Source of the DNA: Polyangiaceae bacterium
GTDB lineage: Bacteria; Myxococcota_A; Polyangia; Polyangiales; Polyangiaceae
Direction of reading: 5' to 3'
Assembly (NCBI GenBank): GCA_020846005.1
Contig: JADLEQ010000091.1
Span: 1-64,000 of the forward strand
Length of the DNA: 64,000 nt
Shown: piece by piece, positions 34,616 through 44,953 of the stretch
Numbering within the stretch: the stretch's first letter is position 1
Layout of the letters: every line of letters begins with the position of its first letter
Made by a program: the position numbers and the translations under genes
The notes under the pieces: model-generated
Told to the model about the DNA's origin: nothing
The model's database searches: none
What the model saw: the letters and a program-made list of their open reading frames with translations, nothing else

Positions 34616-36862
34616 TCAGTCGTCGTCCCGCGCGCGCTTCCGCTTGCGCCGCTCCTTCGGGCGTAGCTTCTCCATCGCCTCGAGGGGCGTGCGGATCGGG
34701 GCGAGCTGCCGGCTCCCCATCGAGAACGGCGCCTCGTCGCGCTCACGCGCGCTCTGCCGCGCGAGCTCCATGAACCGCTGCTGGCTGCGGAGCGAGCCGC
34801 GCTCCGCGACGCGCGCGTAGGTGCCGTCCTGGCGCAACACCCAGCCCTTCGCGTCGTCGCGCCGCATCGTCCCGAGGATCTCCTCCGTGACACGCTCTCG
34901 GATCCGCTCGTCGAGGATCGGGAACATCACCTCGACGCGACGGCGGAAATTCCGCGGCATCCAGTCCGCGCTGGCACAGAACACCTCCGGCGCTCCCCCG
35001 TTTACGAAGTGGTAGATGCGCGAATGCTCGAGGAAGCGGTCGATCACGGCGTGCACGCGGATGCGCTCGCTCACGCCGGAGATGCCCGGCCGTAGGCAGC
35101 AGATGCCCCGCACCAGCAGGTCGATCGACACGCCCGCCTGCGCGGCCTCGTAGAGCGCCGCGATCACGTCGGCGTCCACGATCGAGTTCATCTTGGCCAC
35201 GATGCCGGCGGGGCGCCCCGCGGCTGCGTGGGCCGTCTCGCGCGCGATCAGGCCCAGGACGGCCTCGTGGAGGCCGAGCGGCGCCACGATGAGGTGGTTC
35301 CACCTGCGCGGCGCGGAGTACCCGGTGAGGAGGTTGAACAGCGCGGTCGCGTCCTCTCCGATCTCGTGTCGTGCGGTGAAGAGCGAGAGATCGGTGTAGA
35401 GCCGCGCCGTCTGCTGGTTGTAGTTGCCGGTCGCCAGGTGCACGTACCGGCGCAGACCATCCGGCTCGCGCCGGACCACCAGCAGCACCTTGGCGTGCGT
35501 CTTCAGCCCGAGGAGCCCGTACATGACGTTCACGCCGGAGCGCTCGAGCGCGCGGGCCCACTGGATGTTGCTCTCCTCGTCGAAGCGAGCCTTCAGCTCG
35601 ACCAGCGCCGTGACCTGCTTTCCCGCCTCGGCAGCTCGCTGGAGCGCGCGGACCATCGGGCTCTCGCCGCCGGTCCGGTAGAGCGTCTGCTTGATGGCGA
35701 GGACGTTCGGGTCGTCGGCCGCCTGAAAGAGGAAGTCGACGACGGCCTCGAACGACTCGTACGGGTGGTGGAGCAGCACGTCCCGCTCGCGGATCGTGGC
35801 GAAGAAGTCGTCCGAGTCGCGGAGCGGCGGGACGTACTGGGGCGTGTACGGCTCGTCCCGCAAGTCCCGTCGCTCGTCGCCGGCGACGAGGTGCGTCATG
35901 TCGGCCAGGTTGAGCGGGCCGTCGACGCGAAAGACGTCGAGCTCGGCGTCGAGCCTGAGGGCCCGGCAGAGGAACTCGACGGACCGCGACGGGGCCTGCG
36001 CCGTCACGCCGAGCATCACCGCCGCGCCGAGCTCTCGCCGGCGAAGCTCGGCCTGCATCGCGAGGAGGAGATCCTCGCCCTCGTCCTCGTCGATCTCGAT
36101 GTCGAAATTTCGGATCACCCGGAACGCGAACGCGCCCGAGACCCGCATCGCGGGGAAGATCTTCTCGAGGTGCCGGATGATGACGTTCTCGAGGGCCACG
36201 AAGGCGCGGCGTGTGCCCTCGCGGGGCACGCGCAGCATGCGCGCCAGCGTCGTCGGCACCTGGACGATGCCGAAGCCGGGCGAGCTCGCGCCGGGCTCGC
36301 GGTCGAACGCCACAGCGACGTTCACGCTCTTGTTCCGTAGGTGCGGGAACGGGTGCACCGGGTCGATCGCGATCGGCGTGAGCACCGGGAAGATGTCACG
36401 CTCGAAGCGCTCGTCGAGGAGGCGCTGCTCTTCGACCGAGAGCTCGTGCGGCTCGAGCAGCACGATGCCGGCCTCGCGCAGGCCGGGGAGGACACCCTCG
36501 CCCCAGATCCGGTAGCTCTCCACTACCAGCTCGTGCGCTCGCTTGCCGATGGACCGGAGCTGCTGCTCCGGGGTCGCGCCGTCCGGGGGCAGCTCGTCGA
36601 GCTCGCCGCTCCGCTGCGCCTGGAGCCCGGCGACCCGCACCATGAAGAACTCGTCGAGGTTCGAGGCGAAGATCGCGAGGAACTTGAGCCGCTCGTACAG
36701 CGGCACCGTGGAGGTGGCCGCCTCGGCGAGGACGCGCGCGTTGAACTCGAGCCACGACGTCTCGCGGTTGATGTAGAGCCGCGGGTCGTCGAGTCGCGCG
36801 ACCCGACTCAGCGGCGCGACGCTCGGCGGGCCCGGTGAGTCGTGCGCCGAGGCGTGCGTCAT
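34616..36862 (-). CDS. ppk: polyphosphate kinase 1
   Basis: A 748-residue PPK1, which makes polyphosphate from ATP reversibly. The N-terminal domain has [19 protein letters not shown] and [20 protein letters not shown]. The catalytic core has [20 protein letters not shown], the autophosphorylated His in GLKTHAK (H456), [17 protein letters not shown], and the second-half [21 protein letters not shown] and [10 protein letters not shown]. The last 25 residues are a very basic tail ([15 protein letters not shown]) beyond the usual end. It is divergent from prkA across 120 bases; both genes belong to stress and starvation physiology in other bacteria. Confidence 0.97.
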   Translation of the reverse strand: MTHASAHDSPGPPSVAPLSRVARLDDPRLYINRETSWLEFNARVLAEAATSTVPLYERLKFLAIFASNLDEFFMVRVAGLQAQRSGELDELPPDGATPEQQLRSIGKRAHELVVESYRIWGEGVLPGLREAGIVLLEPHELSVEEQRLLDERFERDIFPVLTPIAIDPVHPFPHLRNKSVNVAVAFDREPGASSPGFGIVQVPTTLARMLRVPREGTRRAFVALENVIIRHLEKIFPAMRVSGAFAFRVIRNFDIEIDEDEGEDLLLAMQAELRRRELGAAVMLGVTAQAPSRSVEFLCRALRLDAELDVFRVDGPLNLADMTHLVAGDERRDLRDEPYTPQYVPPLRDSDDFFATIRERDVLLHHPYESFEAVVDFLFQAADDPNVLAIKQTLYRTGGESPMVRALQRAAEAGKQVTALVELKARFDEESNIQWARALERSGVNVMYGLLGLKTHAKVLLVVRREPDGLRRYVHLATGNYNQQTARLYTDLSLFTARHEIGEDATALFNLLTGYSAPRRWNHLIVAPLGLHEAVLGLIARETAHAAAGRPAGIVAKMNSIVDADVIAALYEAAQAGVSIDLLVRGICCLRPGISGVSERIRVHAVIDRFLEHSRIYHFVNGGAPEVFCASADWMPRNFRRRVEVMFPILDERIRERVTEEILGTMRRDDAKGWVLRQDGTYARVAERGSLRSQQRFMELARQSARERDEAPFSMGSRQLAPIRTPLEAMEKLRPKERRKRKRARDDD

Positions 36863-36970
36863 GTGCAGGTCCCGCCGAGGCTAGCCCGTCGCGCGACGCT
36901 CCACAACGACGCCCCCCGGGCCGCTCGGCGGCCAACGGATCGGCGGGCGCGGCGCGGCTCCGGCGCGTGG

Positions 36971-36976
36971 TACAAC
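36971..36976 (+). promoter_or_regulatory. TACAAC box six bases before the prkA start
   Basis: TACAAC, then six bases (CGCCGC), then ATG. It is at the same distance as the TAGGGT/TAGGCT boxes seen before other single genes. There is no Shine-Dalgarno between box and ATG, which fits a leaderless transcript. The last base is C rather than T, so it is the weakest of the set. Confidence 0.4.
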
Positions 36977-36982
36977 CGCCGC

Positions 36983-39076
<2,094 letters not shown>

Positions 39077-39280
39077 GCTCCTTCGGGGGCACCCGGCGGC
39101 CCTGCCCGGCGTCGGCGCCAGGCCGGCGCGACCTCAGGACCCGGCGCCGGCGTGAACGGGCGGCTTCAGTCTCCCGTGCGGCGTCGCTCGGGGCGTTCGC
39201 TGCGGGCGGATTCCAGCGCGCCCGGCACGCCGGGCGCCTGGCACGTCGCCTGCTTCCTGGAGGGTCGCAGGAGGTCTCTC

Positions 39281-40111
39281 GTGAACCACAGGCTGCTGCT
39301 CTCGACCATCCCCGTGCTCGCCGCCGCTCTCGCCGGGTGCCCCCCGAAGGACGAAGAGCGGCTCACCTACGGCGAGGCCCTCGCCGCGCTGGAGGAGTCC
39401 AGCCTGGACGCCCAGGCGTCGGGTGTCACCTCGAGCGCGATCGAGATCTCGACCCACTTCACGATCGGGCAGGCGGTGGAGGCCGCCGCTGATGAACTCC
39501 GAGCGTACGTCGCTTCCCAGCTCCCGTGCGCGGAGATCACCCTGTCGAAGGCGACCCTCCAGGTCGAGTACGGCGCCCGACCTGGCAACTGCGTGTATGA
39601 GGGGCAGACGCTCACCGGCACGACGACGGTGACGATCGGGCGCAACGACGACGGCGAGGTCGTCGTCGAGCACACATGGACGAAGCTCTCGAACGGCCGG
39701 TTCGAGGTCACCGGGGACGCCACGGTGACGTGGAGCGCCGCCGACCGCACCCGCCGTGTCGCCCACCGCGCCGAGTGGACGCGCCTCTCGGACGGTCGCA
39801 CGGGCACCGGCAGCGGCGATCGGACGCAGTCGACGCTCGCCGGCGGCCTCGTCGAGGGCCTCCGCGTGGACGGTTCGAGGTCGTGGACGGGCCGGTCCGG
39901 GAGGTGGGATCTGTCGATCGAGGGCGTCGAGGTGCGCTGGATCGATCCGGTCCCGCAAGCGGGGCGGTACGTGCTCGTCACCCCGGAGGACAAGGCGCTC
40001 GCGCTCGCCTTCGATCGGAGGGACGCGAACACGATCACCGTGACCGTGTCCGGCGCGCGGCGGGAGTTCCGCTTCGACGTGACGGCGCTCGGGATCGCCG
40101 ACGCCGACTGA
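39281..40111 (+). CDS. lipoprotein of unknown function
   Basis: A 276-residue predicted lipoprotein with signal RLLLSTIPVLAAALAGC. The GTG at 39281 is chosen because it has a perfect AGGAGG seven bases upstream, one of the few strong Shine-Dalgarno sites in this region. The body is rich in Thr, Ser and Gly and alternates as beta strands (GQTLTGTTTVTIGRNDDGEVVVEHTW, NGRFEVTGDATVTWS). Two cysteines (QLPCAEI and GNCVYEG) may form a disulfide. I do not recognise the fold. The 204-base region after prkA contains nothing else I can identify. Confidence 0.82.
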   Translation: MNHRLLLSTIPVLAAALAGCPPKDEERLTYGEALAALEESSLDAQASGVTSSAIEISTHFTIGQAVEAAADELRAYVASQLPCAEITLSKATLQVEYGARPGNCVYEGQTLTGTTTVTIGRNDDGEVVVEHTWTKLSNGRFEVTGDATVTWSAADRTRRVAHRAEWTRLSDGRTGTGSGDRTQSTLAGGLVEGLRVDGSRSWTGRSGRWDLSIEGVEVRWIDPVPQAGRYVLVTPEDKALALAFDRRDANTITVTVSGARREFRFDVTALGIADAD

Positions 40112-40155
40112 CGCGGGAGCGGCGGGTGCCGGCCGTCGCGGCCGGCGCCCGATGC

Positions 40156-40161
40156 TAGGGT
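40156..40161 (+). promoter_or_regulatory. TAGGGT box six bases before the start codon (leaderless-type -10)
   Basis: TGCTAGGGT, then six bases (CCCGGC), then the GTG at 40168. An identical TGCTAGGGT with six-base spacing precedes the ATG at 63044. There is no Shine-Dalgarno and no obvious -35. Probably the -10 element of a leaderless transcript; inferred. Confidence 0.5.
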
Positions 40162-40167
40162 CCCGGC

Positions 40168-40968
40168 GTGGCGTGCCGCTCCGTGCTCCCGGTCGCTGCG
40201 GCCGCCGCCTGGGTCGTCGCCACCGCGCCGGCGCTCGCCGGCAAGCCGCGCCCGCCCCCCCGCGACTCGACCGAGCAGCGCCTCGAGCCCTACGTGCGGC
40301 GCCCCCTCGACCCGGACGACGAGCCGCTCCGATACGCCCACCGAGTCGTCGATCCGGTCGGCCCGCGGTGGCACGACGGCTTCTACTTCCGGCTCGCCTT
40401 CGGCGGCGGGTGGCTCCGCTCCGCGTTCGACGCGCGGAGCAGCCGCTTCACCGAGGCGCCCGGCGAGACGCACACTCGGTTCGAGGGGAAGGCGTCCGGG
40501 TTCGCGGGGGCGACGGAGCTCGCCGTGGGCGCGACGCCCGTCCCCGGGCTGGCGGTGGGTGGCGGCGTCTTCACGGTGATCGCGCCTTCGCTCGGCACGA
40601 CCGGCGTCCAGGTCGGGTCGGGGCAGTACGAGTACGCCACCAGCCAGCTCGCGCTGTTCGCCGCCGCTGCCGATCTCTACCCCGACCCCGCAGCCGGGTT
40701 CCACGTCCAGGGCGCGCTCGGCCTGGGGGTCTACGTCCCCGGGCAGGCGGACGCTCGGACGTACGGCCCGCGGGCGCGGGCTCACACGGCGCTCGGGCCC
40801 GGGATCGCTGGGGGGATAGGGTACGACGCCTTCGTCGAGTCGGAGTGGAGCCTCGGCGTCGCCGGCCGCGTGCAGGTCGCGTGGGTGGAGGGCACCGATC
40901 CCGAGTCCGTGGAGTGGTCGCACACGGTCACCGGGTGGGTGCTCGCGATGACCGCGACGTACCACTGA
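40168..40968 (+). CDS. probable outer-membrane beta-barrel protein
   Basis: A 266-residue exported protein. The signal peptide is SVLPVAAAAAWVVATAPALA. After a Pro/Arg/Asp-rich linker the sequence is Gly- and aromatic-rich with alternating strands (GFYFRLAFGGGWLRSAF, ATELAVGATPVPGLAVGGGVFTVI, FHVQGALGLGVYVPG, GIGYDAFVESEWSLGVAGRVQVAWV) and ends WVLAMTATYH. This is the pattern of small outer-membrane barrels of Myxococcota. Function is unknown. It stands alone, convergent with the Cys-rich gene 18 bases downstream. Confidence 0.78.
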   Translation: MACRSVLPVAAAAAWVVATAPALAGKPRPPPRDSTEQRLEPYVRRPLDPDDEPLRYAHRVVDPVGPRWHDGFYFRLAFGGGWLRSAFDARSSRFTEAPGETHTRFEGKASGFAGATELAVGATPVPGLAVGGGVFTVIAPSLGTTGVQVGSGQYEYATSQLALFAAAADLYPDPAAGFHVQGALGLGVYVPGQADARTYGPRARAHTALGPGIAGGIGYDAFVESEWSLGVAGRVQVAWVEGTDPESVEWSHTVTGWVLAMTATYH

Positions 40969-40986
40969 CGCGCCGATCCTCGGGGC

Positions 40987-41634
40987 TCAGAACCAGCCGC
41001 GGAGGCCGAGCTGCCAACGGCCGGCGCCCGCGTGTGCGCCCACCTGGACGCGTGGCGCGCCGGCGGGCGCGGGGCCCTCGCGCTCGAGCGCCGCGCCCGC
41101 GCCGATCCAGCCCCCCAGCAGGAGGGCGCCGCCCGCCGCCTGGAGCGCCGCGTCGCCCACGAGCAAGGACTCCCCCCAGGCGCCGTGGTCGCGGCTGCGG
41201 CGCGCGAGGAGCGGCCCCACGATCGGGACGTAGTTGGCGCCGAGCCGCCCCGGGAGGACGAGCGCGCTCGCGTAGGCCGCGGCGTAGCCCACACCGAGGA
41301 ACCACAGCCCCGCCACCCGCGCGGTCGCCGGCGCGTCCGTCTGGCTCCGGACGACGCGGTAGCCACGGGGCACCGGCTCGCCCGCCCGGTGCGGCCGCTC
41401 GACGCACTCCCCGTCCGCGCAGCGGCCGCTCGCGCAATCCGTCGACTTCCTGCAGGCGCGGTCGCGCGCGCAGCGCGGGCAGTCGCCGCCGCAGTCGATG
41501 TCCGACTCGGGCCCGGAGCGGACGCCGTCGTAACAGCTGCTCGGCGCGCTCGTGGCCGGGGCCGGCGCCAGCCCGATCGTGCCCGCGCCGAGCGCTCCGA
41601 CGAGCAGCCGGCGAAGCTTGCGCGTCCTCACCAC
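40987..41634 (-). CDS. exported protein with cysteine-rich motif and hydrophobic C-terminal part
   Basis: A 215-residue protein. The signal is LLVGALGAGTIGLAPAPATSA. Next comes a Cys-rich module, CYDGVRSGPESDIDCGGDCPRCARDRACRKSTDCASGRC, which is the 'DGxxxxxESDxDCGGxC' module common in myxobacterial surface proteins, here with ten cysteines. The second half has two or three hydrophobic segments (VAGLWFLGVGYAAAYASALVL, AALQAAGGALLLGGWIGAGAAL) and ends VGAHAGAGRWQLGLRGWF. Function is unknown. It lies four bases after a lipoprotein gene on the same strand and is probably co-transcribed with it. Confidence 0.75.
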   Translation of the reverse strand: MVRTRKLRRLLVGALGAGTIGLAPAPATSAPSSCYDGVRSGPESDIDCGGDCPRCARDRACRKSTDCASGRCADGECVERPHRAGEPVPRGYRVVRSQTDAPATARVAGLWFLGVGYAAAYASALVLPGRLGANYVPIVGPLLARRSRDHGAWGESLLVGDAALQAAGGALLLGGWIGAGAALEREGPAPAGAPRVQVGAHAGAGRWQLGLRGWF

Positions 41635-41638
41635 GACC

Positions 41639-42133
41639 TCATCGCGGAGCGAACGCGCGGACCGGCCCCGCCGGGGCTCCCGAGCCCGCAGACCCGACCG
41701 GCGCGCTCGGCGCGGCGCTCGCCGCTCCGACGGCGCGGGCGTCGGGGGCTTCGCGCGCCGCGCGCAGCCGGAGCTCGGCCCACCCGCGCTGCAGCAGCGC
41801 CTTGCGCTCCGCGACGAGCGCCCCGGGGGTGTGCTGCTCCACCTCGTACGCGTACGTGAGCCAGCGCTCCGCGCGGTCGAGATCTCCGAGCGCCATCAGC
41901 GTGAGCCCCCGGTAGAGGCCATACTCGGCCTGCTCGCGGGGGCCCTCGGCCGGCAGCCGGTACTCGGTGCGCTCGAACACCTCCGCCGCTTCGACGTAGC
42001 GTCCCTCGGCGTACAGCGCGCCGCCGTGCTTCACGTACGCCGTGCACGACGCCCCGAAAGCTACCCCGAGAGCCAGGACCGCGCCGCGGACCCACGCGCC
42101 GCGGCGCGACGAGCAGGCAGGCCGCCATCGCAC
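41639..42133 (-). CDS. small lipoprotein with TPR-like helices
   Basis: A 164-residue predicted lipoprotein. The GTG at 42133 gives a basic N-terminus, the hydrophobic WVRGAVLALGVAFGASC and a lipobox Cys. About two TPR-like units follow: HGGALYAEGRYVEAAEVFERTEYR and AEYGLYRGLTLMALGDLDRAERWLTYAYEVE. The tail is Ala/Gly/Pro-rich. Such proteins often scaffold envelope complexes; the partner is unknown. A TACCGT box lies six bases before the start, so the mRNA may be leaderless. It leads a two-gene unit with the Cys-rich protein. Confidence 0.75.
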   Translation of the reverse strand: MRWRPACSSRRGAWVRGAVLALGVAFGASCTAYVKHGGALYAEGRYVEAAEVFERTEYRLPAEGPREQAEYGLYRGLTLMALGDLDRAERWLTYAYEVEQHTPGALVAERKALLQRGWAELRLRAAREAPDARAVGAASAAPSAPVGSAGSGAPAGPVRAFAPR

Positions 42134-42139
42134 CCTGCA

Positions 42140-42145
42140 ACGGTA
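42140..42145 (-). promoter_or_regulatory. TACCGT box six bases before the start codon (leaderless-type -10)
   Basis: On the minus strand TACCGT, then six bases (TGCAGG), then the GTG at 42133. It has the same spacing as the boxes before 40168, 63044 and 24374. The similarity to TATAAT is limited to the TA and final T. Confidence 0.4.
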
Positions 42146-42206
42146 GCTCGCCGGCCGCCCCTTGCCCAGGCGTGTCCGGCGCTCGCCCCGGCCCCGTCAC
42201 GCTCGG

Positions 42207-42306
42207 TTGGGGCGTCGGGTTGGGGCGTCGGGCTGGGGCGTCGGGCTGGGGCGTCGGGCTGGGGCGTCGGGCTGGGGCGTCGGGTTGGGGCGTCGGGTTG
42301 GGGCGC
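42207..42306. repeat. 13-bp tandem repeat, seven full copies plus a partial one
   Basis: Units of 13 bases, GCGTCGGG(C/T)TGGG, repeat head-to-tail seven times with only C/T changes, and an eighth unit is degraded. The array lies in the 286-base gap between divergent genes (lipoprotein leftward, coiled-coil gene rightward) and is noncoding as far as I can see. It is G-rich on the + strand, with runs of three or four G in every unit, so it could form G-quadruplexes in the DNA or in a transcript reading into the gene at 42420. Confidence 0.9.
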
Positions 42307-42419
42307 GGGTTCGTGGGATCGGCTGGCGCCTGAGCGGCTGGTGCTCGCGCCGCTTGGCGGCGTGGCCGCGGACCGGTTAGAACCTCTCTGCGGGCCGCCC
42401 GCGCCCGCAGGGAGCCACG

Positions 42420-42689
42420 ATGGGACTGAAGGACAATCTGCAGAAGAAGGGCCTCGAGATGCTCGGGGATCCGCGCGTGGCCAAGATGATGCAGGACGAG
42501 CGCGTGATGAAGGCCATGATGGCCGCCATGCAGGTGTCCGGGAAGGTGAGCTCGTTCACGACCGAGCAGACCGACCGCTTCGCCAAGACCTTCCGCCTGG
42601 GCACCGCCCAGGAGGTGAAGGAGCTCCAGCGGGCCCTGAAGAACCTCGAGGCGGAGGTCGCCCGGCTCCGGAAGAAGGTCGACGGCTGA
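42420..42689 (+). CDS. small coiled-coil protein, possibly phasin-like
   Basis: An 89-residue soluble protein. The first 45 residues are Met-rich and helical (LGDPRVAKMMQDERVMKAMMAAMQVSGK). The C-terminal 35 form a charged coiled coil (QEVKELQRALKNLEAEVARLRKKVDG). The pattern recalls the short phasin-like proteins of granule surfaces, but I cannot confirm that. Ten methionines in the first half is unusual for such a GC-rich genome. It converges with an alpha/beta hydrolase gene 20 bases downstream. Confidence 0.75.
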   Translation: MGLKDNLQKKGLEMLGDPRVAKMMQDERVMKAMMAAMQVSGKVSSFTTEQTDRFAKTFRLGTAQEVKELQRALKNLEAEVARLRKKVDG

Positions 42690-42708
42690 GGCCGGCGCAG
42701 CCCAGCCG

Positions 42709-43797
42709 TCACGCGGCCGTCTGGCGCGAGCCTCCTGCTGCGCGCTCGAGCAGCCACGAGGTCACGAGCGGCCACGTGAGCCGAGGGGCGTCGCGCCCCA
42801 CGAGCATGTCGACGTGACCGAAGGGCAGGGCGCGGTACGTCTTGTCGCTCGATCGTGACCGCTCGAACGCGGGGCGCACCGACTCGGGCGGCGCGAGGTC
42901 GTCGTGTTCGCCCGCGATGACGAGGAGCGGCACGTCCTGCGACTCGAACCGCGCCGCGTAGCCGAAGAGCCCCTGGTCGCCCTCGTGGCGGCGCTCGCGG
43001 ATCTCGTTGGCCCACTCGAACATCCCCCGCATCGTCGAGATGCTTCCGCGGTCCATCGCGAGCCGCATGTGCTCGTCCAGGACACCGGGCTCCATCGAGC
43101 CGCGGTGGAAACCCCGGAGCGGCAGCGGGTGCACCGGGCTCTCGACCAGCGCGCGCGCGGTCCGGACGAAGGCGCCGTAGGCGTGCGCCGGCACCGGGAG
43201 GTTCGGCAACCCGAACCGGCGATCGAGCGCGACGAACGCGCGAGCGAGGGCGCCGAGCCAGCGGGACCCGAGCGCGAAGTGGTACGGCGACCCGAACGAG
43301 ACGATCCCGGCGACTCGCTGCGGCCGATCGCAGGCGACGCAGTACGACACCACGCCCCCGAGCGAGTGCCCGACCAGGAACACCGGCCGGGGGCCCGAGA
43401 GCTCCGCGATGGCGTCGAGCGCGGCCGGGACGTCCTCGGTCACGAAGTCGCGAACGTCACCCGGGCGGTGCGCGCCGAGGTGCGCGCTCCTCCCGCGGCC
43501 GCGGAGGTCGGCGTTGAACACGTCGAACCCCGCGCGGGCGAGGTGGTTCGCCAGGCTCCGGGACGGCAGATGGAAGGCGTAGCGGTTCTGAGCGTAGCCG
43601 TGCAGCAGGAGGACGGGCGCGCGGGTGGGCGCGGCCGCGGCGTCGAGATCCCCGCCCGGCGGCGCCGGGAGCCGCGCCAGCCGCTTGCGCACCATGGCGA
43701 TCGGCATCGACCCGGACGCCAGCACGTACTCCTTCACGAACTTGTCGCGGTCGTCGTGATCGACCGACTGCTCGACGACCTGGCCGTGGAGGATCAC
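42709..43797 (-). CDS. alpha/beta hydrolase
   Basis: A 362-residue alpha/beta hydrolase. The oxyanion-hole segment is LLLHGYAQNRYAFH, the nucleophile elbow GHSLGG, the acid is in VIAGEHDDLAPPESV, and the His is in LPFGHVDMLVG; all three catalytic residues are in order. Length and the long segment between them (residues about 190-280) resemble PhaC-like or lipase-like members, but the substrate is unknown. The GTG at 43797 has AGGAAG nine bases upstream; a later Met (MPIAMV, residue 31) is an alternative. It stands next to the Met-rich coiled-coil gene. Confidence 0.85.
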   Translation of the reverse strand: MILHGQVVEQSVDHDDRDKFVKEYVLASGSMPIAMVRKRLARLPAPPGGDLDAAAAPTRAPVLLLHGYAQNRYAFHLPSRSLANHLARAGFDVFNADLRGRGRSAHLGAHRPGDVRDFVTEDVPAALDAIAELSGPRPVFLVGHSLGGVVSYCVACDRPQRVAGIVSFGSPYHFALGSRWLGALARAFVALDRRFGLPNLPVPAHAYGAFVRTARALVESPVHPLPLRGFHRGSMEPGVLDEHMRLAMDRGSISTMRGMFEWANEIRERRHEGDQGLFGYAARFESQDVPLLVIAGEHDDLAPPESVRPAFERSRSSDKTYRALPFGHVDMLVGRDAPRLTWPLVTSWLLERAAGGSRQTAA

Positions 43798-43948
43798 CGA
43801 ACGGGCTTCCTACCCGACGCTCGGCCTCGGGGAAAGGGACGCGCCGACGCTCGGCGGGGGGAGCGCCAGCCGCAGGCGCGTGTCTTGCGGTCTTCCGGGT
43901 GGGCGTGGCAGAGTCCGGCCGTGCGCCGGCTCGCGGCGCCAGGGAGCC

Positions 43949-44899
43949 ATGTCGATGTCGATGTCGAGGATCGCGATCATCACCGTGCTCGGTTTGTGGA
44001 GCGTGCCTGCGTTCGCGCAGCCGGAGCCGCCCGCGACGCCAGCGCCGGGCGTGGACCCCACCCCCGCGGCGCCAGCCCCCGGCGTGGACCCGACACCTCC
44101 TGGCCCGGCCGCGCCCGCGCCTGCCCCGGCGGCCGACGAGCCTGGCGCCGAGGACATGCCGCCGGCCGCGAGCGCCGGCGCCAGCGACGACGCGGTCGCC
44201 GACGCGGAGCAGGGCGGCTCGCCCGTGGAGAGCGAGGGCAAGGCGTACCACTTCGTCGGCCTGCGCTACCGCGCGATCGTGGTCCCGAAGTTCATGATGA
44301 ACCTGTTCGGGGACGGTGGGCGCGACGTGGTCGTCCACTCGTTCGGCCCCGAGTACGTGCTGCGCAAGGATCGCTTCGAGTACGACTTCTCCCTCACGTA
44401 CGCCGACTACTCGATGGACCGCACGCCGTTCAAGGCGTCGAGCGACGGCGAGGCGGCCTGGGAGGTCGTCGAGAGCAAGATCAAGGTCATCTACGCGATG
44501 GCCGATTTCATGTGGAGCACCGAGTTCGCCCCCGAGTTCTCCCTGAACTACGGCGTCGGCTTCGGCGTGGGCCTCGTGTTCGGTGACCTGCACAGGGTCC
44601 AGGCGTACCCGAACACGCCGGGCAACGCGCCGAGCAGCGACCCGAGCGACTACATCGAGTGCCCCGGCCCGAACCACCCGACGGGCGGCATCAACTACTG
44701 CGGCGACGACAACGAGCACTACGGCGACTACACCGAGCCGTCCTGGGCGGACGGCGGCTCCAAGCCCATCATCTTCCCGTGGCTCGCGCCGCAATTCGGC
44801 TTCCGGTACAAGCCGCACCGCAATTTCGTCTCGAGGCTGGACATCGGCTTCGGGACCAGCGGGTTCTTCGCCGGCATCGGCGCCGACTACGGCCTCTGA
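43949..44899 (+). CDS. probable outer-membrane beta-barrel protein
   Basis: A 316-residue exported protein. The signal is SRIAIITVLGLWSVPAFA, then a Pro/Ala repeat (TPAPGVDPTPAAPAPGVDPTP) and an acidic linker. The barrel-like part begins near residue 96 (YHFVGLRYRAIVVPKFMMNLF), has many aromatic, Gly-rich strands (FSLNYGVGFGVGLVFGD) and ends FFAGIGADYGL. Two cysteines in SDYIECPGPNHPTGGINYCGDDN could close a surface loop. AGGGAG lies upstream of the ATG. Function is unknown. It is divergent from the hydrolase, and the large regulator gene follows after 54 bases. Confidence 0.78.
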   Translation: MSMSMSRIAIITVLGLWSVPAFAQPEPPATPAPGVDPTPAAPAPGVDPTPPGPAAPAPAPAADEPGAEDMPPAASAGASDDAVADAEQGGSPVESEGKAYHFVGLRYRAIVVPKFMMNLFGDGGRDVVVHSFGPEYVLRKDRFEYDFSLTYADYSMDRTPFKASSDGEAAWEVVESKIKVIYAMADFMWSTEFAPEFSLNYGVGFGVGLVFGDLHRVQAYPNTPGNAPSSDPSDYIECPGPNHPTGGINYCGDDNEHYGDYTEPSWADGGSKPIIFPWLAPQFGFRYKPHRNFVSRLDIGFGTSGFFAGIGADYGL

Positions 44900-44953
44900 G
44901 CGCGGCCGCGGGCGCCGGAGCGGCCCCGCGCCGCGCCTGTGCGCGCGTTCGCC

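Noticed and set aside
42207-42306. Possible CRISPR array
   Set aside because: Units are 13 bases, head to tail, with no spacers and no cas genes in the window.
42162-42380. Open frame across the 13-bp repeats (Gly/Arg/Trp/Val repeats)
   Set aside because: The reading frame is a by-product of the repeat; 13 is not a multiple of three, so the translation cycles through three units, and there is no start signal or homologue.
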